In this document: positions 1-8,433 of the stretch, piece by piece | Layout of the letters: each line of letters starts with the position of its first letter | Numbering within the stretch: position 1 is the stretch's first letter | Assembly: GCF_000233715.2 (NCBI RefSeq) | Contig: NC_021184.1 | Span: 4,770,001 to 4,834,000 of the forward strand | DNA: 64,000 bases | Direction of reading: 5' to 3' | From: Desulfoscipio gibsoniae DSM 7213 | Lineage (GTDB): Bacteria > Bacillota > Desulfotomaculia > Desulfotomaculales > Desulfallaceae | Program-made: the position numbers and the translations under genes | Notes under the pieces: model-generated | What the model was told of the DNA's origin: nothing | The model's database searches: none | The model's input: only the letters and a program-made list of their open reading frames with translations

Positions 1-97
1 GCTATTTGTAAATGCCAGCTAATTTTATGCAGGAAAGCTGGTGTAAATAAGCGAATAACACAAGGTTTAGTAAACAGGCTTTTTCGGAGGAAAAGTA

Positions 98-2311
98 ATG
101 ATTGAAAAAGACTTTGATATTCCATTTATTTCTGATTTAGCCCTTCATGAAAAGCGGATTCAACAAAACTACCGTCCAATCATAGCTGTACATAAATGGT
201 TTGCCAGACGTCCCGGTACTTTATTCAGGGGGCTTTTGTTGTCTGAGTTTGCTAATGGTAATTTAAAGGATAATTTCTATAAGGCACATAACCTAAATAA
301 GCTTAAAATAGCTGACCCATTTATGGGTGGGGGGTCACCGCTTATTGAAGCCAATCGTCTTGGGTGCGACATTACTGGCTACGATATTAATCCAATGGCG
401 TATTGGATCGTTCGCCAGGAGATTGCGCATCTCGACTTGGAGGCATATCGTAAGGCGGCAGTTGCTCTTCAAGAACGCCTGGAGAAGGAAGTTGGCTCCT
501 TTTATAGGACTATTTGCACAGAGTGCGGTTCTCCAAATGCCCACGTCAAGTATTTCATCTGGGTAAAAACACTAAAATGTGATGAGTGTGGGATGACTTA
601 TGATTTATTTCCCGGGTATTTGCTTGCTGGAAACCAGCGCCATCCGAAAAATGTAATCATTTGTTCTGCTTGCGGCGAATTGAATGAGGTGGAGGATAGA
701 AAGAAACTTAGTTGTTGTCACGCTTGCGGTGAGGTATTAAAAATTAGCGGGCCAGACACTCGCAACCATTCTGAGTGTCCTCACTGTGGGGAAATAAATA
801 CCTACCCTAAGCCTTCAAATGGCGCCCCTCAACACCGCATGATAGCAATAGAGTATCACTGTCCTTCATGTAAGCCCAACCATAAGGGCAGGTTCTTCAA
901 AAAACCGGACCGGGAAGATCTGGAGAAATATGAGATAGCTTCTGAAGCTTGGAGACGATTATTGCCAAGTTTTGTACCTGATGATGAAATCCCACCTGGT
1001 GATGAAACTGACCGACTTCATAGATGGGGGTACCTGCGATACCGCGAGATGTTTAATGATCGACAGCTATTGGGATTGGAATTAAGCTGCCGGACAATTG
1101 CTGGGTTTAAAGACGAAAAGATTCGAAATGCATTAGCAACAAACCTTTCTGATTTGCTTCGTTACCAGAATATGCTTTGTCGTTATGATACGATGGCACT
1201 AAAATCACTGGACATATTTTCAATACACGGCTTTCCAGTCGGACTAATGCAGTGTGAGTCCAATCTACTGGGTATCTCAAATGGTGGAAAATACTCAAAT
1301 ATTGGAAGTGGCGGTTGGTCTAATATTATTCTCAAGTATGATCGCGCTAAAGCCTACTGTGATAAACCCTTCGAAATTCGGCATCAAGGCGGAAAAAAAG
1401 TACAAGTGGAGATTAGGGGCGAATGGATTGGAGAACACCGCAACACTTCCATTCCACCGGAAGATAGAAATGTTACACTTCATTGCTGCAGCTCAACCTT
1501 CGCCGACTTACCTCCAGGCTCCCTTGATGCTGTAATAACCGATCCGCCTTATTTCGCCAATGTGCAATATGCTGAATTGATGGATTTTTGCTATGTTTGG
1601 CTGCGCCGTTTGGCTATTGACGACGCAAGTGGAGTTTTTGATAAACATTCCACAAGGGACGAGAATGAGCTAACCGGTAATATTACGATGGAGAGAGGAC
1701 TTTCACATTTCACTGAAGGACTGGCTGCTGCCTTTGTGAAAATGGCGCATGCATTAAAAGAGGGTGCGCCTTTAGCCTTCACCTATCATCATAATAAAAT
1801 TGAAGCATATTTACCTGTGGCAGTTGCAGTCCTTGATGCTGGACTAACCTGCTCTGCCTCAATCCCTTGTCCGGCGGAGATGGGAGCTTCCATCCATATT
1901 AACGGGACGGGTTCATCAATAATTGATACGGTTTTTGTCTGTCGCTCAACCGGTTCAGTCCCACGGCGTACCATAGTATCCAAGCCTGAAGAAATAGCTG
2001 GACTGGTTAAAGAAGATTTGTATAGTATCCGAAAAGGAAACGTCAATTTAACGCATGGTGATATACGCTGTATTGCTTACGGACATCTCGTCCGTTTAGC
2101 TGTCTGGAACTTGCGCAAAAACTGGAATGTAGGCTTGTTAGCATCGGAGAAGATGAAGGTAGTTACACAGGCCATTGATAAACTCGGCGGTTGGCCTATT
2201 GTTGAAAGACTTCTATCAGATGTTTTGTCAAACATTCCCCGTTATCAAAGTTCAATAGCTCGCGAAGAACAAGAGCATTATGGAGGAAAAGAAGATGAAA
2301 TATCCTTTTGA
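98..2311 (+). CDS. DUF1156-type DNA adenine methylase with Zn-ribbons
   Basis: Predicted AdoMet-dependent DNA N6-adenine methyltransferase of the COG1743/DUF1156 family. The N-terminal HKWFARRP signature lies at residues 32-39. DPFMGGGS at 73-80 is the AdoMet-binding motif I, and DPPY at about 482-485 is the catalytic motif IV. Between them are paired CxxC knuckles at about C140/C143 with C161/C164, C189/C192 with C207/C210, and C227/C230 with C255/C258, which look like three Zn-ribbons in the place of a target-recognition region. The start follows CGGAGGAAAAGTA, an ideal ribosome site. The nuclease gene downstream overlaps its 3' end by 17 bases, so the two are translationally linked. The family and the motifs are seen directly. 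The role as the modification half of a restriction system is inferred from the partner gene. Confidence 0.88.
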   Translation: MIEKDFDIPFISDLALHEKRIQQNYRPIIAVHKWFARRPGTLFRGLLLSEFANGNLKDNFYKAHNLNKLKIADPFMGGGSPLIEANRLGCDITGYDINPMAYWIVRQEIAHLDLEAYRKAAVALQERLEKEVGSFYRTICTECGSPNAHVKYFIWVKTLKCDECGMTYDLFPGYLLAGNQRHPKNVIICSACGELNEVEDRKKLSCCHACGEVLKISGPDTRNHSECPHCGEINTYPKPSNGAPQHRMIAIEYHCPSCKPNHKGRFFKKPDREDLEKYEIASEAWRRLLPSFVPDDEIPPGDETDRLHRWGYLRYREMFNDRQLLGLELSCRTIAGFKDEKIRNALATNLSDLLRYQNMLCRYDTMALKSLDIFSIHGFPVGLMQCESNLLGISNGGKYSNIGSGGWSNIILKYDRAKAYCDKPFEIRHQGGKKVQVEIRGEWIGEHRNTSIPPEDRNVTLHCCSSTFADLPPGSLDAVITDPPYFANVQYAELMDFCYVWLRRLAIDDASGVFDKHSTRDENELTGNITMERGLSHFTEGLAAAFVKMAHALKEGAPLAFTYHHNKIEAYLPVAVAVLDAGLTCSASIPCPAEMGASIHINGTGSSIIDTVFVCRSTGSVPRRTIVSKPEEIAGLVKEDLYSIRKGNVNLTHGDIRCIAYGHLVRLAVWNLRKNWNVGLLASEKMKVVTQAIDKLGGWPIVERLLSDVLSNIPRYQSSIAREEQEHYGGKEDEISF

Positions 2312-3323
2312 AGTGTCTTTCCCCTTAATTGAAGCCAATCCGGATGTATACATTTCCGCTGTCTTCTCCTGCCTTGAATCAGAGTTCCTGGTACTGCCTA
2401 AGGGCAATGGGTTTATTGACTACGCCGTATTTGAGAGGGGTTATGAGTCTTTAAAGCGGGTAACAAGCGGGTTCCAAAACATTGATCCGGTTTCTATAAT
2501 AAAAGCTGCTTTTCAAAACCCAATGATTATTATTGTATTAAGGACAATGCTTGGATTTACTCCTCCGGAGTGGGCTTACGTAACTACACAACGCACAGGT
2601 ATTGAAGTGAATCAGGGGTTCGTTCGAACCTTGGACCGCAATATTCGCATGTCACCTTTAACGCCATTAAGCAGTAGCCTCATTACAAAGGAACGAGTGG
2701 AAGCGCTGATAGAAACAGCTTGCCAGTTACTCAACTCACCGGTTCCTGAAGTGGGCGCCGATAAAATTCATCGCTTGGATAAGGCAGACACAAGTGCTGG
2801 TCCATCTGCTATAAGAGCGATGTCAGGTATAGGAGTACCTTATGCCATGCTTTTATATGAGCGATTCTTGGGACGACCCTTTGCCGGTCACAGGGACTCA
2901 GTTTCCGAATTAATTGGTGATAGTCTTGAGTCTGCTATTGAAGAAATACTGGCCAATGCGGGAGTTAGTTACAGGAAAACAAAGAGGGCTGAACGTATTG
3001 CAGGATTTGACCAGGCGCCGGATTTTATAATTCCCAGTGAGTTTAATCCCCAGGTTGTCATCGAGGCTAAAATTACTGAAGATGACGGTACCGCTCGTGA
3101 TAAAGTAACACGTATACAGCACCTGGCTTCTATTAGTTTAACGGGAGATACAAAAAGCATGCCCAAATTTGAAGTTATTGCTTGTATTGGCGGGCGCGGG
3201 TTCGGTGTCCGTCGTGAGGATATGAAAAAGTTATTGTTTGCTACAAAAGGTAAGGTTTTTACACTTAAAACGCTCGACTCTCTTGTGGAATTCACACATT
3301 TAAAAGAATATAAAACAAAATAA
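2295..3323 (+). CDS. Predicted PD-(D/E)XK restriction endonuclease
   Basis: A 342-residue protein, best started at the ATG at 2295 because GGAGG sits ten bases upstream; an earlier in-frame ATG at 2280 lacks such a site. The C-terminal half carries a nuclease-like core: a helix with SLESAIEEIL, then PDF at about 241-243, then VVIEAK at about 253-258, which fits the spacing and hydrophobic context of PD-(D/E)XK enzymes. The N-terminal 200 residues match nothing I recognise and may hold target recognition. It overlaps the upstream methylase gene, which supports a two-gene restriction-modification unit. The nuclease call rests on motif reading. It could instead be a methylase-associated accessory protein. 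Confidence 0.65.
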   Translation: MKYPFEVSFPLIEANPDVYISAVFSCLESEFLVLPKGNGFIDYAVFERGYESLKRVTSGFQNIDPVSIIKAAFQNPMIIIVLRTMLGFTPPEWAYVTTQRTGIEVNQGFVRTLDRNIRMSPLTPLSSSLITKERVEALIETACQLLNSPVPEVGADKIHRLDKADTSAGPSAIRAMSGIGVPYAMLLYERFLGRPFAGHRDSVSELIGDSLESAIEEILANAGVSYRKTKRAERIAGFDQAPDFIIPSEFNPQVVIEAKITEDDGTARDKVTRIQHLASISLTGDTKSMPKFEVIACIGGRGFGVRREDMKKLLFATKGKVFTLKTLDSLVEFTHLKEYKTK

Positions 3324-3395
3324 CTTTTTTTATCGTTATTTTTCATAAAGAATGGCAATTTGTCAATTTGTGTATAAAATAATAACATTCCAGCT

Positions 3396-3424
3396 ACCAG
3401 GCTTGAACAAAGCCTGGTCTTCTT
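3396..3424 (+). terminator. Intrinsic terminator after the methylase-nuclease pair
   Basis: A perfect 9-bp stem (ACCAGGCTT with AAGCCTGGT) with a 5-base loop, followed by CTTCTTTAT. It lies about 70 bases past the nuclease stop. Confidence 0.75.
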
Positions 3425-3528
3425 TATATGGACGAATATGGAGTTGATTAATGTTTGAAACCATCCCTAAACAAGCGAATATTACTAATATTCGATACAG
3501 GTTCCCCAAAAAAGTAACAGATGAAAGA

Positions 3529-3558
3529 AGCATAAAATAGGGCATATTTTATGCCCTA
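3529..3558 (-). terminator. Intrinsic terminator overlapping the SIR2 gene stop
   Basis: A perfect 9-bp hairpin (TAGGGCATA with TATGCCCTA, loop of three) at 3538-3558. It includes the stop codon of the SIR2 gene and on the minus strand runs into TTTTATGCTTCT. Confidence 0.65.
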
Positions 3559-4425
3559 TATCTTCCCTATTCCATGTGCACTTTTATAGGTTTCTACCGA
3601 TGCTTTTAGCACTTCGAGTTCTTGAGTTAAATCATCGTGAGTTGGTCCGTATTCAAGTGTATCAATATTATAACTAGACTTCCAATCTTTTTCAATTGAA
3701 GGATGAACTCCCTCAAGGGTTACATTATAATGAGATTTTGTTGAACTTGTCCTGATGTAAACATTCTCTAGTAATAAGTTGATATCAGGATCATTTAATC
3801 CGTAACCAATAAATAAAATAGTATTTGTCATAAAAAGTGCTTGCAATATGCTATAAAATTCAGGATAATCCCTTTTGGCGCGAAAATACTGTCCTTTGGT
3901 AAACACAATAGTTCCTATATTATCAATATAACCGTGTGCATATACTAAAACCCTTTTATTAGATTTTATGGCATCAGAAAAGTTACTAGGATTATCATAT
4001 ATTACTTTTGTAATTGCTTGCACAGGAACAGCCTTTTCATATATTTTATCAAAGTTTGTTGTAATTATAATTTTGGGATCGATTTCGCTTATTAACTCAT
4101 GCACTTGACTAGGCTGATAATCAGGGTTTGAAAATTCCTCCGCAATTATATGCTGATATGTTCCACTATCAATTAGATTATTAATACATTGTAATGCCAA
4201 CAAGAATCTTTTTTCTTCAATTAGCCTGGCAATAAACCCCTTATCTGATGGATCAGTTATAAAAGAATCATTTATTGAGGTTAAGAAATTATCCCACGTT
4301 TTAGGCCTCTTGGGTACTGGATCTAAAGTTTTAGCGCCTGCAGAAACCCCTGCACCTAGGAAGAATATACACCTACTCCTAGCTATGTCTTCAATGAGTG
4401 ACGGAGGCCAGTTAATTCTACTCAT
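3556..4425 (-). CDS. SIR2-like domain protein
   Basis: A 289-residue protein of the SIR2_2 family. Visible motifs are FFLGAGVSAG at about 21-30 (nucleotide binding), TTNFD at 122-126 (the sirtuin Asn/Asp segment), HG at 164-165 (the predicted catalytic His) and GYGLNDPDI at 207-215. Proteins of this family are known from anti-phage systems, where they destroy NAD+ when infection is sensed; whether this one does so is inference. There is no DNA-binding or membrane segment. I chose the ATG at 4425, preceded by GGTGAG, over a GTG at 4434. The gene overlaps the ParA-like gene by 8 bases and shares its transcript, so the two probably act together as effector and sensor or switch. Confidence 0.85.
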   Translation of the reverse strand: MSRINWPPSLIEDIARSRCIFFLGAGVSAGAKTLDPVPKRPKTWDNFLTSINDSFITDPSDKGFIARLIEEKRFLLALQCINNLIDSGTYQHIIAEEFSNPDYQPSQVHELISEIDPKIIITTNFDKIYEKAVPVQAITKVIYDNPSNFSDAIKSNKRVLVYAHGYIDNIGTIVFTKGQYFRAKRDYPEFYSILQALFMTNTILFIGYGLNDPDINLLLENVYIRTSSTKSHYNVTLEGVHPSIEKDWKSSYNIDTLEYGPTHDDLTQELEVLKASVETYKSAHGIGKI

Positions 4426-5446
4426 ATAACTCACCCATATTGCGGAGTAATTTGATACACATATCTTCCATCAGTTCAGAATATTGCCTAACCATTTTAA
4501 AATGATTCCCAACAATTCCATCAGGTGTTTTTAAATCATGTATTGGGCAGTGATTTGATTGAGCTAGTGGAACTAAACTGTAAAGATGAGGTATATTTCC
4601 AAGCACTAAGTCATCAATTTGTAAGCCTTTTGGGAAAAGCCAACTTAAATTACGATTGATTATACTCGGTATTTCAACCATTATTTCCTCATATGCCCTG
4701 ATCCCCCGGCGCTCTCCGCCTATAACTTTTGTGATATACTGTTGCACAGAAAAACCCAAAAATCTAAATTTGTTACTTATGTCAAGTGTTATAGGGTACA
4801 TATCTTTTTCTTTTGGGTAACTTTCTTCAAGAAACTTTACGGACCTTACATATGATGCTTGCCACGAGTAAATCCACGTAGCAATATTTTCAATTCCCAT
4901 CAGACTAAAGATATCACAACCCATAGGTGATATAAAATAATCGGAATTCAACAAAATACTTCTGTTTAAGGCTCCTAGGGAGGGTCCTAAATCAATAAAT
5001 AATAAGTCATATTCTTTATCAAAAATACTTTTTAGTGATGTTAGCCAATTGGTTATTCTGAAACCCCCAATTTTGCCACCGTTACAATTTGTCCATGCTT
5101 CACTCAAAATATCCTCAATCAGTGAAACCCGGGGGTGACCCGGAATCAGTTCAAAGTTAAACCTATTTGTTTCTTTAAGTAGTGGTCGGTTGTTTTTATT
5201 AATCTCAGGTTCACCCATTAATAATGGTTGCAAGTATGAAAGTAAAGTAGTTTTATCTGAATCTTTTTTATAAACATCATCACGATAATCGTCGTTTAAA
5301 ATATTTTGAGTTGAATTTGATTGAGGATCTGCATCAATAAAAAGCACTTTTTTTTGGTACTTAAAAGCTATAAATGATGCAATGTTTATTGATAAAGTTG
5401 TCTTTCCTACTCCACCTTTGTTGTTAAAGAAAGAAACAACTATCAT
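4418..5446 (-). CDS. ParA/MinD-like deviant Walker ATPase
   Basis: A 342-residue P-loop ATPase. The deviant Walker A motif NKGGVGKTT is at about 9-17, FIDADPQSN at 36-44 (switch I), and LLFIDLGPSLG at 148-158 (Walker B). The start is the ATG at 5446, preceded by AAAGGTGG; an upstream in-frame ATG has no ribosome site. ParA proteins dimerise on ATP and bind DNA non-specifically. No ParB, centromere-like repeats or replication gene lies nearby, so chromosome or plasmid partition is unlikely. The only partner is the overlapping SIR2 gene. The protein is longer than a minimal ParA (about 250), with an extra C-terminal portion of unknown role. Base composition is AT-rich compared with rlmH beside it, which fits transfer. 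Confidence 0.85.
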   Translation of the reverse strand: MIVVSFFNNKGGVGKTTLSINIASFIAFKYQKKVLFIDADPQSNSTQNILNDDYRDDVYKKDSDKTTLLSYLQPLLMGEPEINKNNRPLLKETNRFNFELIPGHPRVSLIEDILSEAWTNCNGGKIGGFRITNWLTSLKSIFDKEYDLLFIDLGPSLGALNRSILLNSDYFISPMGCDIFSLMGIENIATWIYSWQASYVRSVKFLEESYPKEKDMYPITLDISNKFRFLGFSVQQYITKVIGGERRGIRAYEEIMVEIPSIINRNLSWLFPKGLQIDDLVLGNIPHLYSLVPLAQSNHCPIHDLKTPDGIVGNHFKMVRQYSELMEDMCIKLLRNMGELYE

Positions 5447-5555
5447 TGGAACCACCTTTTTTAACAACTTAATTTCCATCAGATAATAATTCATATAGTT
5501 TTTTCTTTTATTATAGTCTTAATTATCTAATTTGGATAGCACATAAAAACCGCCG

Positions 5556-6035
5556 TTACTTATGGTACGGTTCACCGCGGGATATTTTAAAAGCGCGGTA
5601 AATTTGTTCCAGCAACACCACCCGCATGAGCTGGTGCGGGAAGGTCATGCGGGAAAAGGACAGCCGCCAGTGGGCTTGTTTGAGGGCCTGGGCCGGCAAA
5701 CCCAGGCTGCCGCCAATCAAAAAGGTAATGTCACTGTGCCCGTCCAGGGCCAGCTTATCCAGGCGGGCGGATAGTTCCTCCGAGGATACCTGTTCACCTT
5801 GCACGTCCAGGGCTACCAGATAGGTATCTGCTCTGAGGTGCCGGGCGATCTTTTGCCATTCCCGCTGTTTAATTTTTTCCTCTTCAGCGACCGGCAAACC
5901 CTCAGTATAGCCTTCGTCGGTCACCTCACCTATTTCCAGGCGGCAGTAGGCACTAAGCCGCTTACTATATTCGGCAATTGCTTCACGCCAGTATTTTTCC
6001 TTTAATTTACCCACCGCAGCTACAGTAATCCGCAT
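5556..6035 (-). CDS. rlmH: 23S rRNA pseudouridine-1915 N3-methyltransferase RlmH
   Basis: A full-length (159 residues) SPOUT-class methyltransferase that modifies helix 69 of 23S rRNA. The AdoMet-binding knot is visible as FLIGGSLGLP at 105-114 and the C-terminal segment ending ISRGEPYHK is the conserved family end. The ribosome site AAGGCGGG precedes the ATG. This gene is the orthologue of staphylococcal orfX, whose last codons form the attachment site of SCC elements. Here the equivalent 3' end (ACCGTACCATAAGTAA) directly abuts the ParA-SIR2 block. The gene itself is intact. It is monocistronic or weakly linked to hisF upstream. Confidence 0.97.
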   Translation of the reverse strand: MRITVAAVGKLKEKYWREAIAEYSKRLSAYCRLEIGEVTDEGYTEGLPVAEEEKIKQREWQKIARHLRADTYLVALDVQGEQVSSEELSARLDKLALDGHSDITFLIGGSLGLPAQALKQAHWRLSFSRMTFPHQLMRVVLLEQIYRAFKISRGEPYHK

Positions 6036-6142
6036 CTTTGGCCCGCCTTCTTATATTTAACCGGAAATTACTAAGTTTATCAACATATCAGCTTTATGCA
6101 ACCCTATCTTCATAAATAATTGTACCCCGCCGGAATGAGGGT

Positions 6143-6913
6143 TTAGGCGGTGACAACGCCATTATCCCGTAGATATTGTTTTAACTCCCCAATTAAAATC
6201 TCACCAAAATGGAAAACAGATGCGGCCAGCAGTATATCAGCCTGTCCTTCTTGAGCCGCTGCCAGGAAGTGCTCCATCTTACCAGCCCCGCCGGAGGCGA
6301 TAACAGGTACTTGTACTACCTCTTTAATGCCCTTAATCAAAGGTATGTCATAGCCACTTTTAGCACCGTCACAGGCTTTGCTGGTGGGAAGAATTATTCC
6401 CGCCCCCCTGGCTTCGGCCTGCCTGGCCCATTCCACGGCGTCTGTTCCGGTGGCGGTTTTACCCCCGTCTATGTAAACCTCATAGCCGGAAGGCAAAGCT
6501 GGATTTCTATCTGCGTCAATAGCTACCACCACTTTTTCAGAACCGAATCTCGCTGCAGCCTGGTCCAATAAGTCGGGTTGACGATAAGCCGCGCTGCTGA
6601 TGGACACACGGTCCGCCCCGGCCGCTAAAACAGCTTCAGCATCAGCCAGGGAAGCAATACCACCGCCTACTGTAAATGGGATGGTTGTTACCTCGGCCAC
6701 CCGGCGCACTACATCCAAGGTGGTTTTTCTTTTTTCCAATGTAGCGGTAATATCTAAAAAAGCCAACTCGTCAGCACCGTTTTCACAATATGTACGGGCA
6801 CATTCCACGGGATCACCGGCATCCCGCAAATTGACAAATTGAATTCCCTTTACCACTCTGCCTTCCTTGATATCAAGGCAGGGCATTATAAGAACTTTTT
6901 TCATACTTGACAC
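6143..6913 (-). CDS. hisF: HisF-like imidazole glycerol phosphate synthase subunit
   Basis: A (beta/alpha)8 barrel of HisF size. HisF closes the imidazole ring of IGP using ammonia delivered from HisH. The two catalytic aspartates are retained: CLDIKEGRVVKG (D14) and VVAIDADR (about D133). The phosphate loop VGGGIAS is also present. The loop that in ordinary HisF reads TSIDRDGT reads TSKACDGA here (about 177-184), losing one acidic and one hydroxyl residue. There is no hisH or any other his gene beside it; neighbours are rlmH and murA. Start choice is uncertain: GTG at 6913 has AAAGG at good spacing, while ATG at 6904 and 6919 are alternatives. It may be the only HisF or a diverged second copy. 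Confidence 0.8.
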   Translation of the reverse strand: MSSMKKVLIMPCLDIKEGRVVKGIQFVNLRDAGDPVECARTYCENGADELAFLDITATLEKRKTTLDVVRRVAEVTTIPFTVGGGIASLADAEAVLAAGADRVSISSAAYRQPDLLDQAAARFGSEKVVVAIDADRNPALPSGYEVYIDGGKTATGTDAVEWARQAEARGAGIILPTSKACDGAKSGYDIPLIKGIKEVVQVPVIASGGAGKMEHFLAAAQEGQADILLAASVFHFGEILIGELKQYLRDNGVVTA

Positions 6914-6964
6914 TATCATCCTTTCATTTTAATTATGTACACCAACAGCCATTATTTTTCTATC

Positions 6965-7013
6965 ATAACTCACCCATTCACCTCCCGCATCTACAGGCGG
7001 GAGAGGCTTCACA
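6965..7013 (-). repeat. Hairpin resembling an IS200/IS605 right end
   Basis: On the minus strand GAAGCCTC is followed by CTCCCGCC, a short loop and GCGGGAGG, then TGAATG. This pattern of GAAGCC plus a GC hairpin is typical of right ends of IS200/IS605 elements. No transposase lies nearby, so it would be a relic; a plain stem-loop is the alternative. Confidence 0.35.
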
Positions 7014-7123
7014 GCAGTTCCGAAAATCCTTTTATTATAGCCAAAGTAACAGACGAACAGTCACGTATACAATTAGCCGGTTATTGTTTTACAAACTGCT
7101 TTGTTTTTAGTTCAATAAACAGC

Positions 7124-7149
7124 AAAAAAGGCGCAAATTGACGCCTTTT
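7124..7149 (-). terminator. Intrinsic terminator after murA
   Basis: An 8-bp stem (AAAAGGCG with CGCCTTTT) followed on the minus strand by a run of T. It lies 20 bases past the murA stop. Confidence 0.8.
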
Positions 7150-7169
7150 GCAAACAAGTTATACAAAGT

Positions 7170-8432
7170 TTAAGCCTGACCCCTTTTGATCTCTACGCCT
7201 AGTTTGGTGAGTTTTTCCTCCAACAGGTGATAACCCCGGTCGATAAAATGGGTGTTATATATCTCGGTTTGCCCCTGGGCCATCAGAGCGGCAATTACCA
7301 GGGCTGCTCCGGCACGCAAATCAGTGGCTTTTATATTGGTGCCGCATAAACAGGGTACTCCCTCCACCACAGCCATACGTCCTTCAACTTTGATATGGGC
7401 CCCCATTCTTTTCAACTCATCGGCAATCTGAAACCGGTTCTCAAAAATATTCTCTATGATAATACTGGTACCTTTTATCGTGGATAAAAGGGCCATCATT
7501 TGCGACTGCATATCGGTAGGAAAACCTGGATAAGGCATCGTTTTTATATCTACAGGGTGCAATTCTCCGGTTGCATTAACGGTAAGCCTATCGTCGTCCT
7601 CATAGACTTGGACACCGGCTTCCCGCAGTTTGGCACAAATAGGTTCCACGTGTAAAGGGATGACATGCTCAAGCACTAAATGCCCCCTGGTGGCCGCTGC
7701 TGCCACCATAAAAGTGCCTGACTCAATACGATCCGGGATAACGGCATAACGCACACACCCACCGAGTTCGGATACCCCTTCAACTTTAATAACATCGGTA
7801 CCGGCACCCCGCACTTTAGCGCCCAGGCAGTTAAGGAAGTTTGCCAGGTCAACTATTTCCGGTTCTTTAGCTACATTTTCCAGCACAGTTTGTCCCTCGG
7901 CAAGGCAGGCGGCCATCATAATATTTTCGGTGGCGCCTACACTGGGAAAGTCCAGATAAATACGGGCACCCTTCAACCGGTTGGTGCATTTGCCCACGGC
8001 AAACCCACCGTCAAGGTTAATTTGTGCACCCATACCAGCCAGTCCCTTAAAATGAAGATCCATAGGCCTGACGCCGATATTGCAGCCTCCGGGTAGAGAG
8101 ACCCTGGCATAGCCAAACCTGGCCAGCATTGGTCCCAACAGTAAATTTGATGCACGAAGCTTTTTGACCAGATCGCATGGTGGATCCGCCGATATAACAG
8201 CAGGTGCCATAATCCTGAGCGATGAGCTGCTTAGCCAGGTCACCTCAGAGCCGATATGTTTAATAATCTCTATCACTACTCTGACATCGCTAATATCAGG
8301 AATGTTCTCCAGCACTACTTCATCGCCGGCCATAATAGTAGCGCATAAAATTGCCAAAGACGCATTTTTAGCGCCGCTGATACGCACCTTTCCCTGCAGC
8401 GGCCGCCCCCCGTTAATAATTAGTTTGTCCAT
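7170..8432 (-). CDS. murA: UDP-N-acetylglucosamine 1-carboxyvinyltransferase MurA
   Basis: A 420-residue enzyme of peptidoglycan synthesis that transfers enolpyruvate from PEP to UDP-GlcNAc in the cytoplasm. The start at MDKLIINGG (8432) is the family start; an upstream in-frame extension overlaps the previous gene and is not credible. Lys22/Asn23 in RISGAKNAS, the Arg in LRASN, and Cys117 in the PGGCNIG loop (the fosfomycin target) are all present. It starts two bases after the stop of the peptidase gene upstream, with GGGAGG 12 bases before the ATG, so the two are cotranscribed. Firmicutes often carry two murA copies; which one this is cannot be told here. Confidence 0.96.
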   Translation of the reverse strand: MDKLIINGGRPLQGKVRISGAKNASLAILCATIMAGDEVVLENIPDISDVRVVIEIIKHIGSEVTWLSSSSLRIMAPAVISADPPCDLVKKLRASNLLLGPMLARFGYARVSLPGGCNIGVRPMDLHFKGLAGMGAQINLDGGFAVGKCTNRLKGARIYLDFPSVGATENIMMAACLAEGQTVLENVAKEPEIVDLANFLNCLGAKVRGAGTDVIKVEGVSELGGCVRYAVIPDRIESGTFMVAAAATRGHLVLEHVIPLHVEPICAKLREAGVQVYEDDDRLTVNATGELHPVDIKTMPYPGFPTDMQSQMMALLSTIKGTSIIIENIFENRFQIADELKRMGAHIKVEGRMAVVEGVPCLCGTNIKATDLRAGAALVIAALMAQGQTEIYNTHFIDRGYHLLEEKLTKLGVEIKRGQA

Positions 8433-8433
8433 T

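Noticed and set aside
3556-4425. Thoeris, DSR or Avs assignment of the SIR2 gene
   Set aside because: No TIR partner, no STAND ATPase and no large multidomain protein; the partner is ParA-like.
4418-5446. ParA as a plasmid or chromosome partition gene
   Set aside because: No parB, no centromere-like repeats and no replication genes nearby; the overlapping SIR2 gene gives a better context.
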